From Gemmatimonadota bacterium (GTDB taxonomy: Bacteria; Gemmatimonadota; Gemmatimonadetes; Palauibacterales; Palauibacteraceae), in contig JARFPW010000301.1 of NCBI GenBank assembly GCA_029288095.1, positions 1-6,763 on the forward strand: a stretch of DNA of 6,763 nucleotides. Reading direction: 5' to 3'. Made by a program: the position numbers and the translations under genes. Under the pieces are notes generated by a model. It did no database searches, was not told the origin of the DNA, and worked only from the letters and a program-made list of their open reading frames with translations. Of this stretch, positions 1-5,987 are shown in pieces. Numbering within the stretch: position 1 is the stretch's first letter; each line of letters begins with the position of its first letter.

Positions 1-2477
1 CCGAAACGCACCTGGCCGTCTCCGACGACCGTGAACTTGTAACCGGACTCCGTCACGCTCGGTGGGAGGATCTCGATGCCCATCGTCCGCGCCGTCGCGA
101 TGTAGGACACGACCTTGTCGGTATTGTCGATGATCGACGACAGCAGGGCAGCCATGAACTCCGCTGGATAGTGCGCTTTGAGCCAGGCGGTCTGGTAGGA
201 AATGACGCCGTACGCTACGGAATGCGCCTTGTTGAACCCGTAGCGGCCGAAGGTTCGGATCAACTCGGCGATCTCCGTCGCCTTCACCGACGGCAGGCCA
301 CGCTCCACCGCACGCGCCTTGAAGTCGCCGAGCACCTTGTTGGTGAGCTCAGCGTCCTTCTTTCCGACAGCCTTTCGCAGCACGTCCGCTTCGGCGAGCG
401 TGAACCCGGCAAGCAGGTTGGCCGCTCTCATTACCTGTTCCTGATAGGTGATGATCCCGTACGTCGGTTCCAGCAACTCAGCCAGGTCCTCGGTCGGGTA
501 GGTCACCGGCTCGAAGCCACGCTTGCGGCGGATGTAGACGTCGGTCATCCCGGCGTCGAGCGGGCCCGGGCGGATCAGCGCGCTCACCGCCACCAGGTCC
601 GCGAACCGGTCGCAACGCATCGCCCGCAGCTTCTCCGTGGCGAGCGGAGATTCGAACTGAAACACCCCGCCCGTCCCGCCCCCGGCGAGCATGGCGTATA
701 CGTCCGGGTCTTCGTGTCCCAGCTCCTCCCAGTCCACTGCCGTCCCGTGTCGCTCACCGATCATCGTGATCGCATCGTGGATCACGGTCAGCGTACGCAG
801 TCCGAGGAAGTCGATCTTCAGCATTCCGGCCTGCTCCAGCCCGATCATGTCGAACTGGGTGATGACCGAATCGTCACCGTTCTTCGCGTCACGGCATACC
901 GGCACGAATTCCTCGAGAGGGCCCGGCGCGATGACGACGCCGGCCGCGTGGACCGATGTGTGCCGCTTCAACCCCTCGATCCGGGTGGTCTCGTCCAGCA
1001 GCTGGCGGGTGCGTGGGTCCTTCTCATACAGCTCCGCCAGCTCTTCGACCTTCTCGATCGCCTCCCGCGCGGACAGCGAGTACCCGGGATTGTTGGGGAT
1101 CAACTTCGCGAGCCGGTCGGTCTCCTGCGGCGTGAACCCCTGCACCCGGCCGACATCCCGTATCGCCGCGCGCGCCTGCATCGTTCCGAACGTGATGATC
1201 TGTCCCACCGAGTTGGCGCCGTACTTCTCGCGGACATACTCGATGACCCGGCCGCGTCCCTCGTAGCAGAAGTCGATGTCGATATCGGGCATCGACACGC
1301 GATCCGGATTCAAGAAACGCTCGAACAGAAGGTCGAATTCCAGCGGGTCGACATCCGTGATGCGCAGGCAGTAACAGATGATCGAACTTGCCGCCGAGCC
1401 GCGACCGGGTCCGACCGGGATATCCACCTCTCGCGCTGCCCGAATGACATCCCACACGATCAGCAGGTAGCTGGCATATCCCGTTTCCTCGATGACCCCG
1501 AGTTCATATTCCAGTCGCTCCCGCACGTCATCCGGCAGCACTTCACCGTAGCGTTCGCGCGCCCCGGCCTCCGTGAGCTCACGGAGATAGGCGCTGTCGG
1601 AGGAGGTGTTCTCCGGAAGTGGGAAATTCGGCAGGTGGTACTTCTGCTCGAACTGCACGTCGCACAGCTCCGCCACGCGGACGGTGTTCTCCAGCAGGTC
1701 CGGTCGGTCGGGGAACAGCTCGGCCATCTCGGCGGCCGACTTGAAGTAGCTCTCCTGGCCGTAGAACGAGAGGCGGTTCGGGTCGTCCTTGAACGTGCCT
1801 GTGCCGATGCACAGGAGGGTGTCGTGGGCGTCCGAGTCATCCCGGTGGAGGTAATGCGCGTCGTTCGTGAGCACGACGGGAAGCCCGAGTTCATCGGCGA
1901 GCTGGAAGACGCCCTCGTTAACCTTGTGCTGTTCCGGGATCCCGTGGTCCTGCACCTCGAGAAAATACCGTCCGGGAAACGTGCGGGCGTACCATTCCGC
2001 CGTCTCCTTCGCCTCGTCATATCGATCGCGCTCGAGCGACCTCGAGATTTCGCTGGCCAGGCAGGCACTGGTGATCACCAGTCCGTCGGAGAGCTCGGCC
2101 AGCAGCGAGCGATCGATCCGTGGCTTCCGGTAAAATCCTTCGGTGAACCCTCGCGAGCTCAGCCGAACGAGATTGTGGTATCCGGTTCGGTTTGCTGCGA
2201 GCACCACGAGGTGCGTGTAGTCCGCCGGCGCGTCGGGCGGGCGCTCTTTGCGCCGCCTGTCGCCATACGAGACGTATGCCTCGAATCCCAGGAGCGGCTT
2301 GATGCCGCGTTTGCGGGCCTTTTCCTGGAACTCCCAGGCGCCGTGCAGATTCCCGTGATCCGTGATCGCGAGCGCCTCCATATCCAGCTCGGCCGCCCGG
2401 TCGAGCAGCGCGTCGATCCTGTTGGCTCCGTCGAGGAGGGAATACTCACTGTGGCAATGAAGATGGACGAAGGACAT
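1..2477 (-). CDS. dnaE: DNA polymerase III subunit alpha (5' part, continues past left edge)
   Basis: This is the catalytic subunit of the replicative DNA polymerase; it acts in the cytoplasm at the replication fork. 825 codons are visible from the ATG at 2477-2475. The usual length is about 1150-1200 residues, so the end of the fingers region, the OB fold and the clamp- and tau-binding tail are missing. The N-terminal PHP domain opens with HLHCHSEYSLLDG (residues 5-17) and has ITDHGN (38-43), GFEAY (64-68), Cys139 and NDAH (205-208), so its metal-site residues look complete. The polymerase part has GPGRGS (356-361), the aspartate motif PDIDIDF (397-403; catalytic pair probably D400 and D402) and KIDFLGL with D556. 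YQEQV begins at 678 and FNKAHSVAY at 748. No intein interrupts the visible part. The start follows the upstream lipoprotein stop by 9 bp with no good Shine-Dalgarno, so translational coupling is likely. The identity is very secure. Confidence 0.98.
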   Translation of the reverse strand, partial: MSFVHLHCHSEYSLLDGANRIDALLDRAAELDMEALAITDHGNLHGAWEFQEKARKRGIKPLLGFEAYVSYGDRRRKERPPDAPADYTHLVVLAANRTGYHNLVRLSSRGFTEGFYRKPRIDRSLLAELSDGLVITSACLASEISRSLERDRYDEAKETAEWYARTFPGRYFLEVQDHGIPEQHKVNEGVFQLADELGLPVVLTNDAHYLHRDDSDAHDTLLCIGTGTFKDDPNRLSFYGQESYFKSAAEMAELFPDRPDLLENTVRVAELCDVQFEQKYHLPNFPLPENTSSDSAYLRELTEAGARERYGEVLPDDVRERLEYELGVIEETGYASYLLIVWDVIRAAREVDIPVGPGRGSAASSIICYCLRITDVDPLEFDLLFERFLNPDRVSMPDIDIDFCYEGRGRVIEYVREKYGANSVGQIITFGTMQARAAIRDVGRVQGFTPQETDRLAKLIPNNPGYSLSAREAIEKVEELAELYEKDPRTRQLLDETTRIEGLKRHTSVHAAGVVIAPGPLEEFVPVCRDAKNGDDSVITQFDMIGLEQAGMLKIDFLGLRTLTVIHDAITMIGERHGTAVDWEELGHEDPDVYAMLAGGGTGGVFQFESPLATEKLRAMRCDRFADLVAVSALIRPGPLDAGMTDVYIRRKRGFEPVTYPTEDLAELLEPTYGIITYQEQVMRAANLLAGFTLAEADVLRKAVGKKDAELTNKVLGDFKARAVERGLPSVKATEIAELIRTFGRYGFNKAHSVAYGVISYQTAWLKAHYPAEFMAALLSSIIDNTDKVVSYIATARTMGIEILPPSVTESGYKFTVVGDGQVRF

Positions 2478-2486
2478 GGAAATCCG

Positions 2487-3536
2487 TCAGTTGGTCGAGC
2501 AGCGGAAGGAATCCAGGATCTCTTCCAGTTGCATCAGGAATTCATACTTGCTGGCGCGCGGATTCGGCGAGTACAGCCAGGCATCGAAGAACCACACGGC
2601 GTCCGGGCAGACGACGGCTCGAGCGACGAACGGACCGCCGGCCGGGAACGTACCCTCGTCCTCCCAGATGCCACGAACCTCGATGCCGTTGGCGCCGTCG
2701 AGGTCGAAGCTGCGTGGCTCCACCGGTGCCCGCTCGAAGCGCTGCGGCACGTTGTAGGCGACGCTGTCGATGCCCTCCCGCCAGGCGTATACGGCATCCG
2801 CGTCGACCAGCCCGGTGTCCGCGGAATCCGTAGCGACACGCTCCACGAGGACCGACCGGATGCGCTGGCTCGGCCGCGGGTTGTCGTTGCGTAGACGAAT
2901 GATCCCGTCCTCGCCCACGCTGCCGTGGTAGATCTGGGGAGCGCGCAGGCGAACACCGAATTGACTGGCAAGTTGCTGTGACAGCAGGGTGTCTTCACCG
3001 CTCGCGAACATTCGTGTGAGAGCATAGGTCCGGTATTGAGCGTCGAGCATCGCCACGACCCCGGGTAGGGCCGCGCGCCAGGAATCGGCCTCATGCCCGG
3101 GCTCGAGCACGATCGCCGTGGCCACCTGGCCCCGGGCCCACACGTCACCCGCCTGGAGAATCGCCCCCGCCTCGGGCGTGGACCCGGCTTCAGAGGCGAT
3201 CGCCTCGATCAACGGATCGCCCGGACCGCCGAACACCCGCACCTGCTTCCACAGCAGCAACTCCTCCAGTTCGGATCCGCCGGGGTCGACGTGCGTCACG
3301 TTGAACTTGTTCTCTTCCCGGATCGTGAACACGGTTGGCTCGAGCTGCTCGTACGTCTCCGCCTCGACCTGCAGCCACACGGACTCGTCGCCGACGACGA
3401 TCAGCGAATTCGCCTCGCCGAACGCCGGAGGGCGGTCACACGCTACCGGCAGCAGAAGGACCGCGAGCAGAAACCGAGCCTCGATGCGGGCGCTCTTCCG
3501 GGAGCGGGTCGGATGGAAACGGCGGAACCACGTCAT
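2487..3536 (-). CDS. Predicted lipoprotein, DUF4837-like
   Basis: A 349-residue protein of unknown function, probably anchored in the cell envelope. The N-terminus has a basic stretch (residues 5-21), a hydrophobic core FLLAVLLLPVA (22-32) and Cys33, which suggests a lipoprotein signal. Pro at -3 of the lipobox is atypical, and the n-region is long. No alternative in-frame start lies between the ATG and the hydrophobic core. The mature part begins with SLIVVGDESVW (44-54), has a middle segment with DVWARGQVA (131-139), and ends with GIWEDEGTFPAGGPFVA (289-305), WLYSPNP (320-326) and a C-terminal helix around 330-345. This order (a short strand followed by a Trp, a central nuclease-like alpha/beta layout, and a GPF plus Y-SPN end) recalls DUF4837 lipoproteins. 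That match is from memory, not a search. Two more cysteines (310 and 346) could form a disulfide. It lies 9 bp upstream of dnaE and is probably co-transcribed; no functional link to replication is evident. Confidence 0.85.
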   Translation of the reverse strand: MTWFRRFHPTRSRKSARIEARFLLAVLLLPVACDRPPAFGEANSLIVVGDESVWLQVEAETYEQLEPTVFTIREENKFNVTHVDPGGSELEELLLWKQVRVFGGPGDPLIEAIASEAGSTPEAGAILQAGDVWARGQVATAIVLEPGHEADSWRAALPGVVAMLDAQYRTYALTRMFASGEDTLLSQQLASQFGVRLRAPQIYHGSVGEDGIIRLRNDNPRPSQRIRSVLVERVATDSADTGLVDADAVYAWREGIDSVAYNVPQRFERAPVEPRSFDLDGANGIEVRGIWEDEGTFPAGGPFVARAVVCPDAVWFFDAWLYSPNPRASKYEFLMQLEEILDSFRCSTN

Positions 3537-3542
3537 GGGCGC

Positions 3543-3572
3543 AAACTAGGTCGGCATACAGCGCCTGTCCAA
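3543..3572 (-). promoter_or_regulatory. Candidate promoter of the lipoprotein-dnaE operon, possibly leaderless
   Basis: Read on the minus strand, TTGGAC (3572-3567) is followed by an 18-bp spacer and TAGTTT (3548-3543). Only six bases separate the -10 box from the ATG at 3536. Transcription would then begin at or next to the start codon. This agrees with the lack of any purine-rich Shine-Dalgarno upstream of that ATG. Each box matches the sigma70 consensus at only three of six positions, including the TA...T of the -10, so this is a candidate and not a firm call. Confidence 0.35.
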
Positions 3573-3600
3573 CCTCGCGTTCAGGAAGTCGACGAGGCCG

Positions 3601-3649
3601 ATTTTCGGGGGTGGGCGGCGTTTCCGAGGGCTCGAATACCCCTAAAAAT
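3601..3649. repeat. 12-bp-arm inverted repeat in the divergent intergenic region
   Basis: ATTTTCGGGGGT (3601-3612) pairs with ACCCCTAAAAAT (3638-3649) with one mismatch and one G-T wobble, around a 25-base middle. The middle holds a second small inverted repeat, CGAG-GG-CTCG (3625-3634). The right arm supplies the most AT-rich stretch of the region, TAAAAA at 3643-3648. That stretch could be the -10 of a typA promoter, with a poor -35 near TTTCCG (3621-3626). The element could be an operator, a leader hairpin or a cruciform. No protein-binding family is recognisable from it. Confidence 0.55.
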
Positions 3650-3746
3650 CAACACATTTCTGCCTCGGGGGTTGACGCCACCGCCCGGGACGGCACCTTC
3701 GGCGAGCGCCGGGCCGGAGTCCGGGCATTCCAGGCACACTGAACCC

Positions 3747-3757
3747 GGGGAGTCCCC
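3747..3757 (+). promoter_or_regulatory. typA Shine-Dalgarno inside a small GC hairpin
   Basis: GGGGAG (3747-3752) lies eight bases before the TTG start at 3761 and is the only plausible ribosome-binding site. The same bases form GGGG-AGT-CCCC (3747-3757), a four-pair GC stem with a three-base loop; the six-C run at 3754-3759 allows several pairing registers. Folding would hide the Shine-Dalgarno. An in-frame stop at 3740-3742 and the lack of any other ATG, GTG or TTG after it fix TTG 3761 as the start. Confidence 0.6.
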
Positions 3758-3760
3758 CCT

Positions 3761-5632
3761 TTGCAGCCCGAGCACATCCGCAACATCGCGATCATCGCGC
3801 ACGTCGACCACGGCAAGACCACCCTCGTCGACCAGATGCTGCGGCAGACTGGCACGTTCCGGGTCGGCCAGCGCGTCGAAGAGCGGGTGATGGACTCGAA
3901 CCCGATCGAGCGGGAACGCGGGATCACCATCTTCTCGAAGAACGCCGCCGTGCGCTGGACGACGCCGACGGGCGAGTCGATCAAGATCAACATCGTGGAC
4001 ACGCCGGGCCACGCGGATTTCGGGGGCGAGGTCGAGCGTATCCTCCGGATGGTGGACGGCGTGCTGCTGCTGGTGGACGCGTTCGAAGGACCGATGCCGC
4101 AGACCCGGTTCGTGACCCGCAAGGCGCTCGCTCTCGGCCTGCAGCCGATCATCATCATCAACAAGGTGGATCGCCCGGACTGCGAGCCCCTGCGCGTGCA
4201 CGATGACGTGCTGGAGTTGCTGCTGGAGCTGGAGGCGCACGACCATCAGCTCGATGCACCGTTTCTTTACGCCTCGGCACGGGACGGCTGGGCCGGACAT
4301 GAGCCGGACGATAGACCCGGAGACCTGTCGGCATTGTTCGAGACGGTTGTCGAGACCGTCCCTGCGCCGAAGGGCGATTCCGATGCACCGTTTCAGTTGC
4401 TGGTGTCCACGCTCGACTACTCGCCCTATCTGGGTCGGCTCGGCATCGGCCGCGTGGAGCAGGGACGCCTGGCGGCGGGGGATCTGGTCGCCGCGTGGCC
4501 GCTCGACATGGATGCGCCGCTGCCACCCGTGAAGGCTCCGAAACTGTTCGCGTTCGAGGCACTCGGGCGATCGGAAATCGCCGGCGCCGTGGCCGGCGAG
4601 ATCATCGCCATCGCGGGTGTGGAGGGTGCGGAGATCGGAGCTACGGTATGCGACCCGAGTGCTCCAAGCCGACTTCCGGGCATCGCCGTCGAGCCGCCCA
4701 CCCTGTCGGTTGAATTTCAGCCCAATACTTCACCGTTCTCCGGCCGGTCCGGCCAGTTCGTCACCTCTCGACAGATCCGCGACCGACTGCTGCGCGAGAC
4801 CCTGTCCAATGTCGCTCTTCGGGTGGATGAAACGGGTGACCCGAACCGCCTGCGCGTATCTGGTCGAGGCGAGCTGCACCTGACGATTCTCATGGAGCAG
4901 ATGCGGCGGGAAGGCTATGAATTCGCCGTGGGTCGACCGCGGGTGATCACACGGGAAGGCGACTCCGGCACCGTGGAGGAACCCTACGAGGAAGTGGTGG
5001 CCGACGTGCCGGAGGCGATGACCGGCGTCGTCATCCAGCACCTCGGTGAACGGCGTGGCGAGATGTTGGACATGCATCGCGCCGAAGGTGGGCTGACCCG
5101 ATTGAGGTTCCTCGTTCCGTCGCGCGCGCTGACGGGGTATCGGAGCGAATTCCTGACCGACACGAGGGGAGAAGGAACCCTCCATCGGCAGTTCTCGCAC
5201 TACGCCCCCTGGGCGGGGGAGATCGAAGGTCGGGGAGTCGGCGCGCTCGTTTCGATGGCTGAAGGCGCGGCCACCGGGTTCTCGCTGTTCAACCTCCAGG
5301 AGCGGGGACGGTTGTTCATCCCGCCCGGCGAGGCCGTGTACGATGGGATGATCGTCGGCGAGAACGCCCGGGAAAACGATCTCGAGGTGAACGTCACGAA
5401 GGGAAAGAAACTCACGAACATTCGCGCGGCGGGGGCCGACGATGCGATTCAGCTCGAACCGCCCCGCGAAATCACGCTCGAGTTCGCCCTCGAGTTCATC
5501 GCCGAAGACGAGCTCGTCGAGATCACGCCCGACGCGATACGACTTCGCAAACGCGCGCTGAAGGCACACGAGCGAAAGCGCGACCGCCGCGCGATTGACA
5601 CACCGGGTACCGCCGACAGCCGGGCTACTTGA
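3761..5632 (+). CDS. typA: Translational GTPase TypA/BipA
   Basis: An EF-G-like GTPase of 623 residues that binds the ribosome in a GTP-dependent way. In known bacteria it supports 50S subunit assembly and growth under stress or cold. The G domain (about 5-203) has every motif: AHVDHGKT (13-20), RERGITI (51-57), DTPGH (80-84), NKVD (134-137) and SAR (172-174). A beta-barrel domain follows (about 205-300), then domain III (about 312-392), domain V beginning near 397 with PYEEVVADVPE (408-418), and the BipA-specific C-terminal domain (about 482-600). The last includes GALVSMAEGAATGFSLF (494-510) and the KGKKLTNIRAAG loop (548-559). That loop separates it from EF-G and LepA. The length is normal apart from a basic, probably unstructured tail (KAHERKRDRR, 601-610, plus 13 residues). 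The start is TTG. The last codons overlap the -35 box of the next gene's promoter. The identity is secure. Confidence 0.97.
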   Translation: MQPEHIRNIAIIAHVDHGKTTLVDQMLRQTGTFRVGQRVEERVMDSNPIERERGITIFSKNAAVRWTTPTGESIKINIVDTPGHADFGGEVERILRMVDGVLLLVDAFEGPMPQTRFVTRKALALGLQPIIIINKVDRPDCEPLRVHDDVLELLLELEAHDHQLDAPFLYASARDGWAGHEPDDRPGDLSALFETVVETVPAPKGDSDAPFQLLVSTLDYSPYLGRLGIGRVEQGRLAAGDLVAAWPLDMDAPLPPVKAPKLFAFEALGRSEIAGAVAGEIIAIAGVEGAEIGATVCDPSAPSRLPGIAVEPPTLSVEFQPNTSPFSGRSGQFVTSRQIRDRLLRETLSNVALRVDETGDPNRLRVSGRGELHLTILMEQMRREGYEFAVGRPRVITREGDSGTVEEPYEEVVADVPEAMTGVVIQHLGERRGEMLDMHRAEGGLTRLRFLVPSRALTGYRSEFLTDTRGEGTLHRQFSHYAPWAGEIEGRGVGALVSMAEGAATGFSLFNLQERGRLFIPPGEAVYDGMIVGENARENDLEVNVTKGKKLTNIRAAGADDAIQLEPPREITLEFALEFIAEDELVEITPDAIRLRKRALKAHERKRDRRAIDTPGTADSRAT

Positions 5633-5657
5633 CACGGGCGCCGCTCGTACATAAAAC
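5629..5657 (+). promoter_or_regulatory. Strong sigma70-type promoter for the acidic small gene
   Basis: A perfect TTGACA (5629-5634), a 17-bp spacer and TAAAAC (5652-5657; four of six matches to TATAAT) form a near-ideal housekeeping promoter. Transcription would begin around 5663-5666. The -35 box overlaps the typA stop codon TGA (5630-5632), so the promoter starts inside the typA reading frame. The implied leader is about 85 bases and holds two short hairpins: CCGG-AATCC-CCGG... with arms at 5659-5662 and 5668-5671, and GGCA/TGCC with arms at 5718-5721 and 5727-5730. The second hairpin lies just ahead of the ribosome-binding site. Confidence 0.75.
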
Positions 5658-5735
5658 GCCGGAATCCCCGGTCGCGTAGTGGCGTCGGATGCACATTCTG
5701 GCGCGGCGGCGAACCCTGGCAGCGGATGCCGTGAC

Positions 5736-5742
5736 AAAGGAG
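5736..5742 (+). promoter_or_regulatory. Ribosome-binding site of the acidic small gene
   Basis: AAAGGAG lies six bases before the ATG at 5749. It is the cleanest Shine-Dalgarno in the window. It decides the start against an in-frame ATG at 5689, which would add 20 residues but has only weak purines upstream, and against GTG 5746, which is too close. Confidence 0.75.
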
Positions 5743-5748
5743 TCGGTG

Positions 5749-5952
5749 ATGCTGTTTGCGATGGTGTCGGTTGGTATCGAGGAGGACGTCCTGTTCGAGA
5801 ACGGTATCGTTGTCGGCGAGGCCGAAGAGATCGAGGAAGAGGACGATGATGATTGGGATCTCGACGGCGATGACGAATTCGATGAGCTGGAGGAGTTGGG
5901 CGATCTGAACGACTGGGGAAGCGGGGATGACGACGCCGACGCGGGCTGGTAG
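5749..5952 (+). CDS. Small highly acidic protein of unknown function
   Basis: A 67-residue protein that I do not recognise. Residues 1-22 are partly hydrophobic (MLFAMVSVGI, then VLFENGIVV); the rest is almost wholly acidic. It has 16 Asp and 13 Glu (43 percent) and no Lys, Arg, His, Cys, Pro or Tyr, so the net charge is about -29. Residues 35-46 read DWDLDGDDEFDE. This has the DxDxDG...E spacing of an EF-hand calcium loop, but with Asp where a hydrophobic residue is expected at position 8. LEEL follows and could be helical. Three Trp occur at 36, 56 and 67, the last being the C-terminal residue. There is no convincing signal peptide, so it is probably cytoplasmic. A near-consensus promoter and a strong ribosome-binding site argue for a real, well-expressed gene. 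Nucleic-acid mimicry, binding of a basic ribosomal or other protein, and metal binding are all open possibilities and are inference only. Confidence 0.75.
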   Translation: MLFAMVSVGIEEDVLFENGIVVGEAEEIEEEDDDDWDLDGDDEFDELEELGDLNDWGSGDDDADAGW

Positions 5953-5987
5953 CCGCTAGCGACGTCCAGCGCGGCCGGCCGCGGCTA
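5950..5987. terminator. Candidate bidirectional terminator between convergent genes
   Basis: TAGCCGC (5950-5956) and GCGGCTA (5981-5987) are perfect inverted repeats around 24 bases. The outer three bases of each arm are the stop codons of the two converging genes: TAG of the acidic gene on the plus strand, and TAG of the outer-membrane gene on the minus strand. Inside lie two further palindromes, CGCTAGCG (5954-5961) and GCGGCCGGCCGC (5971-5982), which offer competing folds. No T-run follows on either side, so this is not a textbook intrinsic terminator. Position and symmetry favour an end-of-transcript structure. Confidence 0.5.

Noticed and set aside
171..2894. A 907-codon open frame on the plus strand, antisense to dnaE and part of the lipoprotein gene
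   Set aside because: It is the complement of a GC-biased real gene with a rare stop pattern. The product is rich in Arg, Val and His with no recognisable domain, crosses the dnaE-lipoprotein junction without regard to it, and has no credible ribosome-binding site.
3672..3700. TTGACG at 3672-3677 as the -35 of a typA promoter
   Set aside because: No -10-like hexamer occurs at 16-18 bp; the sequence there is GC-rich.
3581..4300. Minus-strand open frame of 239 codons over the typA start and intergenic region
   Set aside because: It is antisense to the conserved TypA G domain, its composition is that of a shadow frame, and it has no domain.
4252..4394. Exact 14-bp direct repeat (4252-4265 and 4381-4394) inside typA
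   Set aside because: Both copies encode the same in-frame DAPF tetrapeptide in a coding region. It is explained by chance codon identity, with no other repeat structure.
5689..5748. In-frame 20-residue N-terminal extension of the acidic protein from ATG 5689
   Set aside because: It lacks a good ribosome-binding site, whereas AAAGGAG is ideally placed for ATG 5749. The extension is basic, unlike the rest of the protein.
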